Shown: in pieces, positions 27,727 to 35,900 of the stretch
Layout of the letters: the number at the start of each line of letters is the position of its first letter
Position numbering within the stretch: position 1 is the first letter of the stretch
Assembly (NCBI RefSeq): GCF_039543525.1
Contig: NZ_BAABJX010000057.1
Location: forward strand, 1 to 64,000
Origin: Algivirga pacifica
GTDB lineage: Bacteria; Bacteroidota; Bacteroidia; Cytophagales; Flammeovirgaceae
DNA: 64,000 nucleotides
Direction: 5' to 3'
Made by a program: the position numbers and the translations under genes
The notes under the pieces: model-generated
Seen by the model: the letters and a program-made list of their open reading frames with translations, nothing else
Told to the model about the DNA's origin: nothing
Databases searched by the model: none

Positions 27727-28716
27727 TTACGCTTTAGGTGCATTGAAGAATGAAGCAACAAACTCCATTTTGTTGAAGGCTTGTAAATGATCTACTCCTT
27801 CTCCTACACCGATATATTTTACAGGAATCTTAAACTCATCAGAGATGCCGATTACTACTCCTCCCTTTGCAGTTCCATCCAACTTAGTGACTGCAATAGC
27901 CGTTACCTCTGTGGCTTTGGTAAATTCACGAGCCTGTATCACGGCATTTTGTCCTGTGCTACCATCCAACACCAACAATACCTCATGAGGAACTCCATCT
28001 GTCACCTTAGTCATTACTCTGCGAATCTTTGTCAACTCGTTCATCAAGTTGATTTTATTGTGCAGACGACCAGCCGTATCCACAATAACGACATCAGCAT
28101 TGGTTTCTACTCCTCTTTGGACAGCATCAAACGCCACTGCTGAAGGATCTGTATTCATTCCTCTGGAAATCACGTCTGCTCCCACTCGCTCACCCCACAT
28201 CTTCAATTGGTCAACAGCAGCCGCACGGAACGTATCTCCTGCTCCCAATACCACTTTTTTACCTTGTGCGATATACTTTGCTGCCAGTTTTCCAATAGTT
28301 GTAGTTTTACCTACTCCATTGACTCCTACCACCAAAATCACATAGGGCTTTTTATCTTCAGGAACCGAAAAGCCATGAACGTCCTCTGTCTGGTTTTCAG
28401 AAAGTAATCCTGCAATCTCTTCATGCAGAATTGTATTCAACTCCTCTGCATCCAGGTATTTGTCACGCTCTACCCTTTCCTCAATACGCTCAATAATCTT
28501 GAGTGTTGTATCTACTCCAACATCTGCTGTGACTAATATTTCCTCCAAATTATCCAACACCTCGTCATCCACCTTCGACTTACCGGCAACAGCCTTGGTC
28601 AACTGCGTAAAGAAGCTCCCTCTTGATTTCTCAAGTCCCTTGTCCAGGTTATCTTTATCTTCTGTAGATAAAGGCTCACCTGAAAACTTGTTTTTAAGTC
28701 TATCTAATAAACCCAT
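27727..28716 (-). CDS. ftsY: Signal recognition particle receptor FtsY
   Basis: A 329-aa SRP-family GTPase that receives ribosome-SRP complexes at the membrane. The N-terminal helical bundle (about 20-100) precedes the G domain with GVNGVGKTTTIGKLA (G1), DTFRAAAVDQLK, VDTAGRLHNK (G3), TKLDGTAKGG (G4) and the C-terminal KYIGVGEGVDHLQAF signature. The acidic A domain of E. coli FtsY is lacking, as is usual in Bacteroidota. It follows rpmB-rpmG-DUF4295 on the same strand, the classical Bacteroidota order, though a terminator-like hairpin separates them. Confidence 0.97.
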   Translation of the reverse strand: MGLLDRLKNKFSGEPLSTEDKDNLDKGLEKSRGSFFTQLTKAVAGKSKVDDEVLDNLEEILVTADVGVDTTLKIIERIEERVERDKYLDAEELNTILHEEIAGLLSENQTEDVHGFSVPEDKKPYVILVVGVNGVGKTTTIGKLAAKYIAQGKKVVLGAGDTFRAAAVDQLKMWGERVGADVISRGMNTDPSAVAFDAVQRGVETNADVVIVDTAGRLHNKINLMNELTKIRRVMTKVTDGVPHEVLLVLDGSTGQNAVIQAREFTKATEVTAIAVTKLDGTAKGGVVIGISDEFKIPVKYIGVGEGVDHLQAFNKMEFVASFFNAPKA

Positions 28717-28846
28717 GTGTTCAACGGTTTAATCTCAATAATTATAGAGCCATCACGACAGTAATCCAGGCGGAAAAATGACTCAGCCAAGATGACGGTG
28801 AAAGCGCCTTGGATAAAAATAGTAAAAATCAAAGTTTTAATAAAAG

Positions 28847-28872
28847 AAAAACCCTACGTATGCAGGGTTTTT
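28847..28872 (-). terminator. Terminator after the DUF4295 gene
   Basis: AAAACCCT and AGGGTTTT form a stem around an 8-nt loop, with T-rich runs on both strands. It lies between the ribosomal-protein operon and ftsY. Confidence 0.7.
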
Positions 28873-28935
28873 TCTTAGAGGATCACCTCTGATATATTTT
28901 TAAAGTCTATAAAGACTCTCAAAGCTTAGCCGAAA

Positions 28936-29088
28936 TTACTTCGCCAAGAAATCTTTCACCTGATCCTCAGGCATAATCTCTTCCTTGAAAGTATAACTTC
29001 CTGACTTTGCTGATTTCACAGGTTTGATCACTTTCGCGAACTTAACACCACCTGCTTTTTTTAGAGTTGCTACTACTTTCTTAGCCAT
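28936..29088 (-). CDS. DUF4295 family small basic protein
   Basis: A 50-aa basic protein (MAKKVVATLKKAGGVKFAKV, then GSYTFKEEIMPEDQVKDFLA). It matches the DUF4295 proteins that follow rpmG throughout Bacteroidota. The N-terminal KKVVATLKK and the KSGSYTF segment are diagnostic. Its start is 2 bp after the rpmG stop, so it is translationally linked to the ribosomal proteins. A ribosome-associated role is likely from context, but it has not been shown here. Confidence 0.92.
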   Translation of the reverse strand: MAKKVVATLKKAGGVKFAKVIKPVKSAKSGSYTFKEEIMPEDQVKDFLAK

Positions 29089-29090
29089 GA

Positions 29091-29273
29091 TTACTTAATT
29101 TCTCTGTGAACAGTATATTTCTTTAGAATAGGGTTAAATTTCTTCAACTCCATTCTGTCTGGTGTATTCTTTCTGTTTTTCGTAGTGATGTATCTTGAAG
29201 TTCCTGGCATGCCAGAAGCCTTATGCTCAGTACATTCAAGAATCACTTGTACTCTGTTTCCTTTCTTTGCCAT
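29091..29273 (-). CDS. rpmG: 50S ribosomal protein L33
   Basis: A 60-aa large-subunit protein. MAKKGNRVQVILECTEHKAS is the L33 N-terminus, with YITTKNRKNTPDRMELKKFN and a KYTVHREIK end. The zinc-ribbon cysteines are mostly missing (only one Cys), as in the zinc-independent L33 type. It is cotranscribed with rpmB (53 bp upstream). Confidence 0.97.
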   Translation of the reverse strand: MAKKGNRVQVILECTEHKASGMPGTSRYITTKNRKNTPDRMELKKFNPILKKYTVHREIK

Positions 29274-29326
29274 AACGCTTAATTAAGTTTTTTGTATTAA
29301 AAACTATTTCTTGAATGCTCAGCTAA

Positions 29327-29566
29327 TTAAACAAGAACATTACCTGCTTCTCTAGCTTCTTTCAATACTGCAGAAATACCTTTTTTGTTGATAGTTCTCA
29401 ACGCAGTAGTAGAAACTTTCAAAGTGATCCACTTATCCTCTTCAGGAATATAGAATCTTTTCTTGTGCAAGTTAGGAGAGAATTTTCTCTTTGTTTTATT
29501 GTTAGCGTGAGATACGTTATTACCTACTCTAACTCTTTTCCCTGTTATATCGCAAACTTTAGACAT
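29327..29566 (-). CDS. rpmB: 50S ribosomal protein L28
   Basis: A 79-aa large-subunit protein starting MSKVCDITGKRVRVGNNVSH, with the family stretch KTKRKFSPNLHKKRF and a C-terminal KVSTTALRTINKKG. It is the first gene of the rpmB-rpmG-DUF4295 unit. The tRNA-Thr array lies just upstream on the same strand, but a terminator hairpin separates the two. Confidence 0.97.
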   Translation of the reverse strand: MSKVCDITGKRVRVGNNVSHANNKTKRKFSPNLHKKRFYIPEEDKWITLKVSTTALRTINKKGISAVLKEAREAGNVLV

Positions 29567-29726
29567 CTTGTTACATTTTTTAGTTTGAGGTCTGCAAATA
29601 TCTGAAAATTAAGGGAAAGATCAAAGAAAAAGTATCGCATCTCATACTTCTTCATGCTCTTCCCTGAGTGGAAGCCTCATGTTGGTATCTACAGCCTCTG
29701 ACCAACGACAATCTAATAAAGAAAAA

Positions 29727-29756
29727 CCTCTTAAAACAAAAGTTTGTCTTAAAAGG
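29727..29756 (-). terminator. Terminator after the tRNA-Thr array
   Basis: A 14-bp nearly perfect stem (CCTCTTAAAACAAA against TTTGTCTTAAAAGG) with a two-base loop. On the minus strand it is followed by TTTTTCTTTATT. It sits 8 bp beyond the last tRNA-Thr. Confidence 0.72.
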
Positions 29757-29764
29757 CTTTTTTG

Positions 29765-29837
29765 AGCCCCCAGCCGGAGTCGAACCAGCGACCTACTGAT
29801 TACAAATCAGTTGCTCTACCAGCTGAGCTATGGAGGC
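29765..29837 (-). tRNA. tRNA-Thr(TGT), most distal copy, variant acceptor
   Basis: A 73-nt cloverleaf with anticodon loop TTTGTAA (anticodon TGT) and no encoded CCA. It differs from the other seven by one base in the acceptor (GCCTCCA instead of GCCCCCA), giving a T-G wobble with the unchanged 3' strand. Confidence 0.96.
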
Positions 29838-29867
29838 TTTTTATTAGCTTGCCTATTTTATTAATAG

Positions 29868-29940
29868 AGCCCCCAGCCGGAGTCGAACCAGCGACCTACT
29901 GATTACAAATCAGTTGCTCTACCAGCTGAGCTATGGGGGC
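29868..29940 (-). tRNA. tRNA-Thr(TGT)
   Basis: A 73-nt cloverleaf. The acceptor GCCCCCA/TGGGGGC is fully paired, the anticodon stem is ACTGA/TCAGT with anticodon TGT, and CCA is not encoded. Confidence 0.97.
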
Positions 29941-29969
29941 CTTTTACAAGCTTGCTATGTCATTAATGG

Positions 29970-30042
29970 AGCCCCCAGCCGGAGTCGAACCAGCGACCTA
30001 CTGATTACAAATCAGTTGCTCTACCAGCTGAGCTATGGGGGC
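29970..30042 (-). tRNA. tRNA-Thr(TGT)
   Basis: Identical in sequence to the neighbouring array members. A 29-nt spacer with the palindrome AAGCTT precedes it. Confidence 0.97.
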
Positions 30043-30071
30043 CTTTTACAAGCTTGTTATTTCATTAATGG

Positions 30072-30144
30072 AGCCCCCAGCCGGAGTCGAACCAGCGACC
30101 TACTGATTACAAATCAGTTGCTCTACCAGCTGAGCTATGGGGGC
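30072..30144 (-). tRNA. tRNA-Thr(TGT)
   Basis: Identical array member, 73 nt, anticodon TGT, no encoded CCA. Confidence 0.97.
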
Positions 30145-30174
30145 TTTTAACAAGCTTGTTATGTCATTAATGTG

Positions 30175-30247
30175 AGCCCCCAGCCGGAGTCGAACCAGCG
30201 ACCTACTGATTACAAATCAGTTGCTCTACCAGCTGAGCTATGGGGGC
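30175..30247 (-). tRNA. tRNA-Thr(TGT)
   Basis: Identical array member. The spacer on its higher-coordinate side is identical to that of the copy at 30380, which indicates duplication as a two-gene unit. Confidence 0.97.
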
Positions 30248-30276
30248 TTTTACAAGCTTGCTATGTCATTAATGTG

Positions 30277-30349
30277 AGCCCCCAGCCGGAGTCGAACCAG
30301 CGACCTACTGATTACAAATCAGTTGCTCTACCAGCTGAGCTATGGGGGC
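30277..30349 (-). tRNA. tRNA-Thr(TGT)
   Basis: Identical array member, 205 bp from the copy at 30482. Confidence 0.97.
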
Positions 30350-30379
30350 TTTTAACAAGCTTGTTATATCATTAATGTG

Positions 30380-30452
30380 AGCCCCCAGCCGGAGTCGAAC
30401 CAGCGACCTACTGATTACAAATCAGTTGCTCTACCAGCTGAGCTATGGGGGC
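30380..30452 (-). tRNA. tRNA-Thr(TGT)
   Basis: Identical array member, 205 bp from the copy at 30175. Confidence 0.97.
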
Positions 30453-30481
30453 TTTTACAAGCTTGCTATGTCATTAATGTG

Positions 30482-30554
30482 AGCCCCCAGCCGGAGTCGA
30501 ACCAGCGACCTACTGATTACAAATCAGTTGCTCTACCAGCTGAGCTATGGGGGC
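30482..30554 (-). tRNA. tRNA-Thr(TGT), promoter-proximal copy
   Basis: First copy to be transcribed. Its 5' end lies about 40 bp from the TACATTTG -7 box. Sequence is as in the other copies. Confidence 0.97.
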
Positions 30555-30593
30555 TTACTTTTTACCCGTGAGGTATTTACCTCAAAAGCGATG

Positions 30594-30623
30594 CAAATGT
30601 ATCACTTTTTTTGAATATGTCAA
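30594..30623 (-). promoter_or_regulatory. Promoter of the tRNA-Thr array
   Basis: On the minus strand TTG (30621-30623) is followed after 19 bp by TACATTTG (30594-30601). The -7 box and spacing equal those of the tRNA-Glu and tRNA-Tyr promoters. Confidence 0.8.
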
Positions 30624-30720
30624 TCCTATACTCTATTTTTTTTCACATATCTCCTTAAAATAAGTCTATTAATTGACAGCTTATTTTACCCACAAAACAA
30701 TGTGCAAGAAATAAAATAAC

Positions 30721-30728
30721 TATATTTG
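30721..30728 (+). promoter_or_regulatory. -7 box upstream of the VTT-domain gene
   Basis: TATATTTG fits the Bacteroidota -7 consensus TAnnTTTG, 40 bp before the ATG at 30768. A possible upstream in-frame TTG start lies inside this box, which favours the downstream ATG. Confidence 0.6.
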
Positions 30729-30767
30729 CATGCTAAATATCTGGATAGTAATATTTTAATTCACTCT

Positions 30768-31445
30768 ATGGCTTTTTCCTCTCTCATCAAGAAAAATAGT
30801 TCTTCTTTTTCACTCAGTATTTTCTTTACCATTATTCCTTTGGTAATGAGTACCACAATTGCTTTTCACATCTACCATTATGAAGAAGTATTGATGGAAC
30901 TTACCCCTATCTACTGGATAGGAATATTTATTGCTTCTGCCTTTACTATGGGCTTTGCCCTGACACCTACAACTTTTATTGCAGTAAGTAGTGGTTACCT
31001 ATTGGGCTGGCACGCTATCCCTGGCGTTATTCTAGGTTACTTAGGGGCTTCCCTCTTGTGCTATTCCTTTGCTAAAAAAATTGATCAAGGGAGATTCGGT
31101 AAAAGTATACGAGAGTTCAAAAAAGGAGAGGTTATTCTAGAAAATATTCAAGGGAATGAGTTTAAAATGACCTTACTAACGAAGCTATCTCCCGTACTCC
31201 CCTTTGCAGTAAGTAATATATTATTATCCTTAGCTGGTGTAAGGAAGAAGCCTTTTATAGTAGGAAGCTTTCTTGGCATGCTCCCCCGTACCTTGCTAAG
31301 TATATGGGCTGGCTATACAGCCTATAACCTTAAGGATGCTTTAGAAGGAGGTAATAATAATGCAATGGTCTGGGTAATGGCAGCCTTAGCATTATTGACT
31401 ATTGGCGGTGTACTTTATATCCTCAAAAAACCAAAAGTTCAGTAA
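30768..31445 (+). CDS. VTT-domain (TVP38/TMEM64 family) membrane protein
   Basis: A 225-aa inner-membrane protein with about five or six hydrophobic segments. The VTT/SNARE-assoc core is visible in AVSSGYLLGWHAIPGVILGY and TLLTKLSPVLPFAVSNILLS, ending in GMLPRTLLSIWAGYTAYNL, with re-entrant-loop glycine and proline residues. DedA/TVP38 proteins are linked to lipid scrambling and undecaprenyl-phosphate recycling; which applies here is not known. The start is ATG 30768, because the preceding in-frame TTG overlaps the predicted -7 box. Confidence 0.85.
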   Translation: MAFSSLIKKNSSSFSLSIFFTIIPLVMSTTIAFHIYHYEEVLMELTPIYWIGIFIASAFTMGFALTPTTFIAVSSGYLLGWHAIPGVILGYLGASLLCYSFAKKIDQGRFGKSIREFKKGEVILENIQGNEFKMTLLTKLSPVLPFAVSNILLSLAGVRKKPFIVGSFLGMLPRTLLSIWAGYTAYNLKDALEGGNNNAMVWVMAALALLTIGGVLYILKKPKVQ

Positions 31446-31544
31446 GTGTCTGCTCATCCATTATGTGATTTATAAACAAAACCTGACATTCATAAAAAAT
31501 AAAATAAACCCCATGACCATATGAAAGGCTATTCTTGAGTGAAC

Positions 31545-31564
31545 CCTCGCCTGAGACGAGGGTC
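31545..31564. repeat. Short hairpin between VTT gene and manA
   Basis: CCCTCG/CGAGGG separated by CCTGAGA lies in the 172-bp convergent junction. There is no strong T tract, so terminator function is uncertain. Confidence 0.5.
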
Positions 31565-31617
31565 TACATTCTATGACTTGAATAAAAAAATAATTTCTTG
31601 AACTGAAACTAGCCTTT

Positions 31618-32820
31618 TTATGCCTGCACAGGGGCTGTTGCTTTATACAGCACACCTTCTCCCGTCACAGTATAACTTACTCCTGCTTTCACAACAAAAG
31701 CTTCTCCAGCCTTTAGCTCAAGCTCATTATCCTCTGCCTTTGCGGTAATGTTTCCTTGATGTACAAAAAGAATCTCCATAGTTCCAGAAGTTGTACTGTA
31801 ACTTCTCTCCTCTTGACTATCTACCCTGCTTAACTGAAAATCAGGAACAGGGCAAGGATACACTTTTTCACTATTCCCTTCCAAAACATTCCCTTTCATC
31901 ACATTGGGAGTAATTCCTTTAAAAGTCACATGCTTCAGCAACTCCGAAACATCGACGTGCTTGGGTGTTAATCCTCCTCTAAGGACATTATCAGAGTTGG
32001 CCATTAATTCCATATTTTGGCCTTCTAAGTAAGCATGAGGAATACCAGCATCCTGAAATACTGCCTCTCCCTCTTCTACTTTCATTATATTAAACAAGTA
32101 AATAGAAAAAATACCCCTATCATAATTCTCTCCATCACACATTGTTTCTACTGCCTTTGCCGCCCAATAGTCTGGACTATACTTTGAAAGTTCTCCTTTT
32201 CTATATGGTGGCACTATTCGCTCCACTAGTGGCTTAAGCCATTCATTCACCTCCTTTTGAGAGAGCTCCATTACTTTTTGGTAAACGCCTTTATACCCCT
32301 CTTCTTCAAATAGTGGTAATAAAGGGTTTAGAACCGCTTCTTCTTCCAATCTCTCTCTCAATTGTGGCTCAGGTAAAAAGCCATGTAATAACCAAAACTC
32401 CCCCAAAGCAACCATAACTTCAGGTTTATGATTATCATCTTTATAATTTCGGTTGGGAGCTGTCAGCTCAATTCCCATTTCATTTTCCCTCTTAAACCCT
32501 TTCTCAGCTTCCTCTTTTGTTGGATGTACTTGGATAGACAACATATCTTTCACATCCAACACCTTGAATAAGTAAGGTAATCGACCAAACTTACTCGTAA
32601 TCTCTTTTCCTAATGCGTTATTAGGTTCACTTTGTATCAATTGATCCAATCTCTTATTCTCCTCTCCTATTAGGGAAGGTGCTTTGGGGTGTGCTCCCAT
32701 CCAATACTCTGCATAAGGAGTCCCAACCTCCATCTCTATACCTAGTAAGTCAGGGATATAATGCGTCCCTCCCCAGGCGTAGTGCTGTACTACGCCTTGT
32801 AGTTTCTCAATAGTTCTCAT
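31618..32820 (-). CDS. manA: Mannose-6-phosphate isomerase, class I
   Basis: A 400-aa zinc enzyme interconverting fructose-6-P and mannose-6-P, feeding GDP-mannose and GDP-fucose synthesis. The N-terminus IEKLQGVVQHYAWGGTHYIP is typical. Zinc ligands are in LSIQVHPTKEEA (Gln, His) and NHKPEVMVAL (His, Glu), with a further His in PHAYLEGQNMEL, followed by the SDNVLRGGLTPKHVD signature. The C-terminal cupin-like domain has SGTMEILFVHQGN. It may supply mannose for the exopolysaccharide locus further right, though it is not linked to it. Start and length are normal. Confidence 0.95.
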   Translation of the reverse strand: MRTIEKLQGVVQHYAWGGTHYIPDLLGIEMEVGTPYAEYWMGAHPKAPSLIGEENKRLDQLIQSEPNNALGKEITSKFGRLPYLFKVLDVKDMLSIQVHPTKEEAEKGFKRENEMGIELTAPNRNYKDDNHKPEVMVALGEFWLLHGFLPEPQLRERLEEEAVLNPLLPLFEEEGYKGVYQKVMELSQKEVNEWLKPLVERIVPPYRKGELSKYSPDYWAAKAVETMCDGENYDRGIFSIYLFNIMKVEEGEAVFQDAGIPHAYLEGQNMELMANSDNVLRGGLTPKHVDVSELLKHVTFKGITPNVMKGNVLEGNSEKVYPCPVPDFQLSRVDSQEERSYSTTSGTMEILFVHQGNITAKAEDNELELKAGEAFVVKAGVSYTVTGEGVLYKATAPVQA

Positions 32821-32890
32821 GGTAAAAAGTATGTTTTAATTGGTTTATCTATTCTTCAATAAAATCGTCACAATATTAGTCTAAAAATAA

Positions 32891-32924
32891 AAAGGCCTTC
32901 TGATATTACTACCAGAAGACCTTT
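32891..32924 (-). terminator. Terminator of rpoC
   Basis: The stem AAAGGCCTTCTG pairs with CAGAAGACCTTT (one mismatch). On the minus strand it is followed by a T-rich run. It lies 29 bp after the rpoC stop. Confidence 0.82.
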
Positions 32925-32952
32925 ATTATTTTAAACCGCAAGGCTACAATTA

Positions 32953-35900
32953 CTATCTATCGTAGCTTTTTACTTTAGCTTCTCTAGATGCTACTAAACC
33001 TTCGTACTCTTCCTTCGATCCAACCTTGATAGATTGATATTCACGAAGACCTGTACCTGCAGGGATCAAGTGTCCTACAATTACATTCTCCTTCAATCCC
33101 ATCAATTGGTCCCTCTTACCTCTGATAGAAGCCTCACTCAATACCTTAGTAGTTTCCTGGAAGGAAGCTGCTGAGATAAAGGACTTCGTATCCAAGGATG
33201 CCTGAGTGATACCTTGTAGGGTTGGTCTAGAAATTGCCGGTTGAGCATCCCTTACCTTCACTAGTTTATGATCACGACGACGAAGCGTAGAGTTCTCATC
33301 TCTCAATTCCTTAGCAGTCAACAACTGACCTGCCTTGAAACGAGTAGACTCTCCTGCATCCGTTACCACTTTCATGTTCAAGATCTTATCATTTTCCTCA
33401 CGGAATGACCACTTGTCCACTACTTGGTTTGGCAGGAATAACGTATCACCGTTATCGATAATTACTACCTTCTGCATCATCTGGCGAACAATCACCTCAA
33501 TGTGCTTATCGTTAATCTTCACACCCTGTAGACGGTAAACGTCCTGAATCTCGTTCGTCAGATATTCCTGAACAGCTGTAGGGCCTTTAATCTTCAAGAT
33601 ATCTGCAGGAGTAATGGCTCCATCTGAAAGTTGCATTCCTGCCTTCACAAAGTCGTTCTCCTGAACAAGGATGTGCTTCGACAAGTTCACCATGTATCTT
33701 ACTTTCACACCATCTTTAGACTCCACGTATAGCTCACGGCTACCACGCTTCACATCTCCGTAAGTTACGAAACCGTCAATCTCAGATACTACTGCTGGGC
33801 TTGATGGGTTACGAGCCTCAAACAACTCGGTTACCCTTGGCAAACCACCCGTGATATCTCTTGCACGACCTACAGCACGAGGGATCTTCACTAGAATATC
33901 ACCCGACTTCACTGTTTGTCCATCCTCTACTGTCAGACGAGCGCCTGAAGGGATATTGGATGCTACAGAGTCACCATCAGCGTTAGTCACGAGAATGGTA
34001 GGGTTTTTCGTCTTATCTCTGGTATCGATGATTACTTTCTCTGACATACCTGTCATATCATCAGTATCCGTACGGAAAGTAACCCCTTCCTCAATAGACT
34101 CAAAGGTTACCGTACCGTCATACTGCGAAAGGATAAAGGCGTTATAAGGGTCCCAGCTACAGATCTCTGCACCTTTCTCCACCATATCACCATCTTTCAC
34201 CTTCAGGTAAGCACCATAAGGAATATTCACGTTATACTCTACCTTACCTTCGGCATCCAAAATGTTTACCTCGGCAGTACGAGCCATTACAATATCAACA
34301 TTGATTGTTTCACCCTCAGCATTGGTTGTTGTTGTTGGCGCTTTACGCATCTCCGTAAACTGAACCTTACCACCTTTTTTCGCATTGATAGTAGATTCTA
34401 CACCAGCTCCACCAGCCACACCACCAACGTGGAATGTACGAAGTGTCAACTGTGTACCAGGCTCACCAATAGACTGGGCTGCGATTACCCCAACGGCTTC
34501 ACCTTTACCAACATCTTTACCAGTTGCCATGTTCTTACCATAACACTTGGCACAGATTCCTTGCTGTGTCTCACAAGTCAATACTGAACGAATCTCTACT
34601 TCCTCAACTCCAGCATTGTCAATTTTCTCAGCCAGATCTTCCGAGATCAACTCACCTGCTGCAGCCATCAACTCACCTGTTTCCGGATGGAAGACATCGT
34701 CCAAACTACAACGTCCTTCGATACGGTCTGCCAGAGATTCTACGATTTCGTCGTTTTGTCTCAAGGCTGTCATTGTCAGACCTCTCAACGTACCACAGTC
34801 TTGCTCTGTTACTACAACATCTTGGGCAACATCCACCAAACGACGAGTCAAGTAACCCGCATCGGCTGTTTTCAAGGCTGTATCGGCAAGACCCTTACGA
34901 GCACCGTGTGTAGAGATAAAGTACTCCAATACATCCAAACCTTCCTTAAAGTTGGAAAGGATAGGGTTTTCGATAATGTTACCACCAGAAACTACTGTGT
35001 TTTTCTGAGGTTTCGCCATCAGACCACGCATACCTCCTAGCTGACGAATCTGCTCTCGAGAACCACGTGCACCTGAGTGCATCATCATATAAATAGAGTT
35101 GAAACCTTGGTTATCGGTCTCCATCTGATGCATCAATTCGTTAGTCAAGGCGTTGTTCGCCTTAGTCCAAACGTCAATCACCTGGTTATAACGTTCGTTA
35201 TCGGTGATCAGACCCATCATAAAGCTATCACGGATACCGTCTACCTCTTCCTTGGCTTTCTCTACAAGGCTAACTTTCTCTTCAGGGATAATAACGTCAT
35301 CCAAACCGAATGAAAGACCACCACTATAAGCCATGTGGAAACCAAGACTCTTGATATCATCCAAGAAGTGTGCTGATCGAGCCATACCTGCAATCTTCAC
35401 GACACGGGCAATAACTTTCTGAAGTGCTTTCTTAGACAATAGTTCGTTGACATAACCTACAGTCTCCGGTACGTACTGGTTAAATACCACACGTCCTGCT
35501 ACCGTTTCAATTACCTCATCGTACATTTCACCAGTCTCATCGTTTCTCAGCTTCACCTTTAAGAAGATATAAGCGTGACGAGAGATGGCTTTTTCGTTCA
35601 ATGCGATAATTACCTCTTCCGCAGAGTAGAAACGCATACCTTCCCCTTTCACTTTCTCTTCTGGTGTAGATCTTCTACCTTTTGTAATGTAGTATAGACC
35701 CAATACCATGTCCTGAGAAGGTACCGTTACCGGCTTACCGTTTGCAGGGTTCAAGATATTGTGAGAAGATAGCATCAACGTTGAGGCTTCCAAGATTGCT
35801 TCATGTCCCAATGGAACGTGAACCGCCATCTGGTCACCATCGAAATCGGCGTTGAAGGCCGTACATACCAATGGGTGCAACTGAATCGCTTTACCTTCGA

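Noticed and set aside
29765..30554. Regularly spaced repeat with about 29-30 nt spacers that looks like a CRISPR array
   Set aside because: The 73-nt repeats fold as tRNA-Thr and the spacers are nearly identical to each other, whereas CRISPR spacers differ. No cas gene is present.
29914..30571. Open frames with repeated peptide blocks on the plus strand across the tRNA-Thr array
   Set aside because: They are antisense translations of tRNA-Thr genes.
34524..35313. Several plus-strand frames opposite rpoC
   Set aside because: They are antisense to conserved rpoC and have no independent features.
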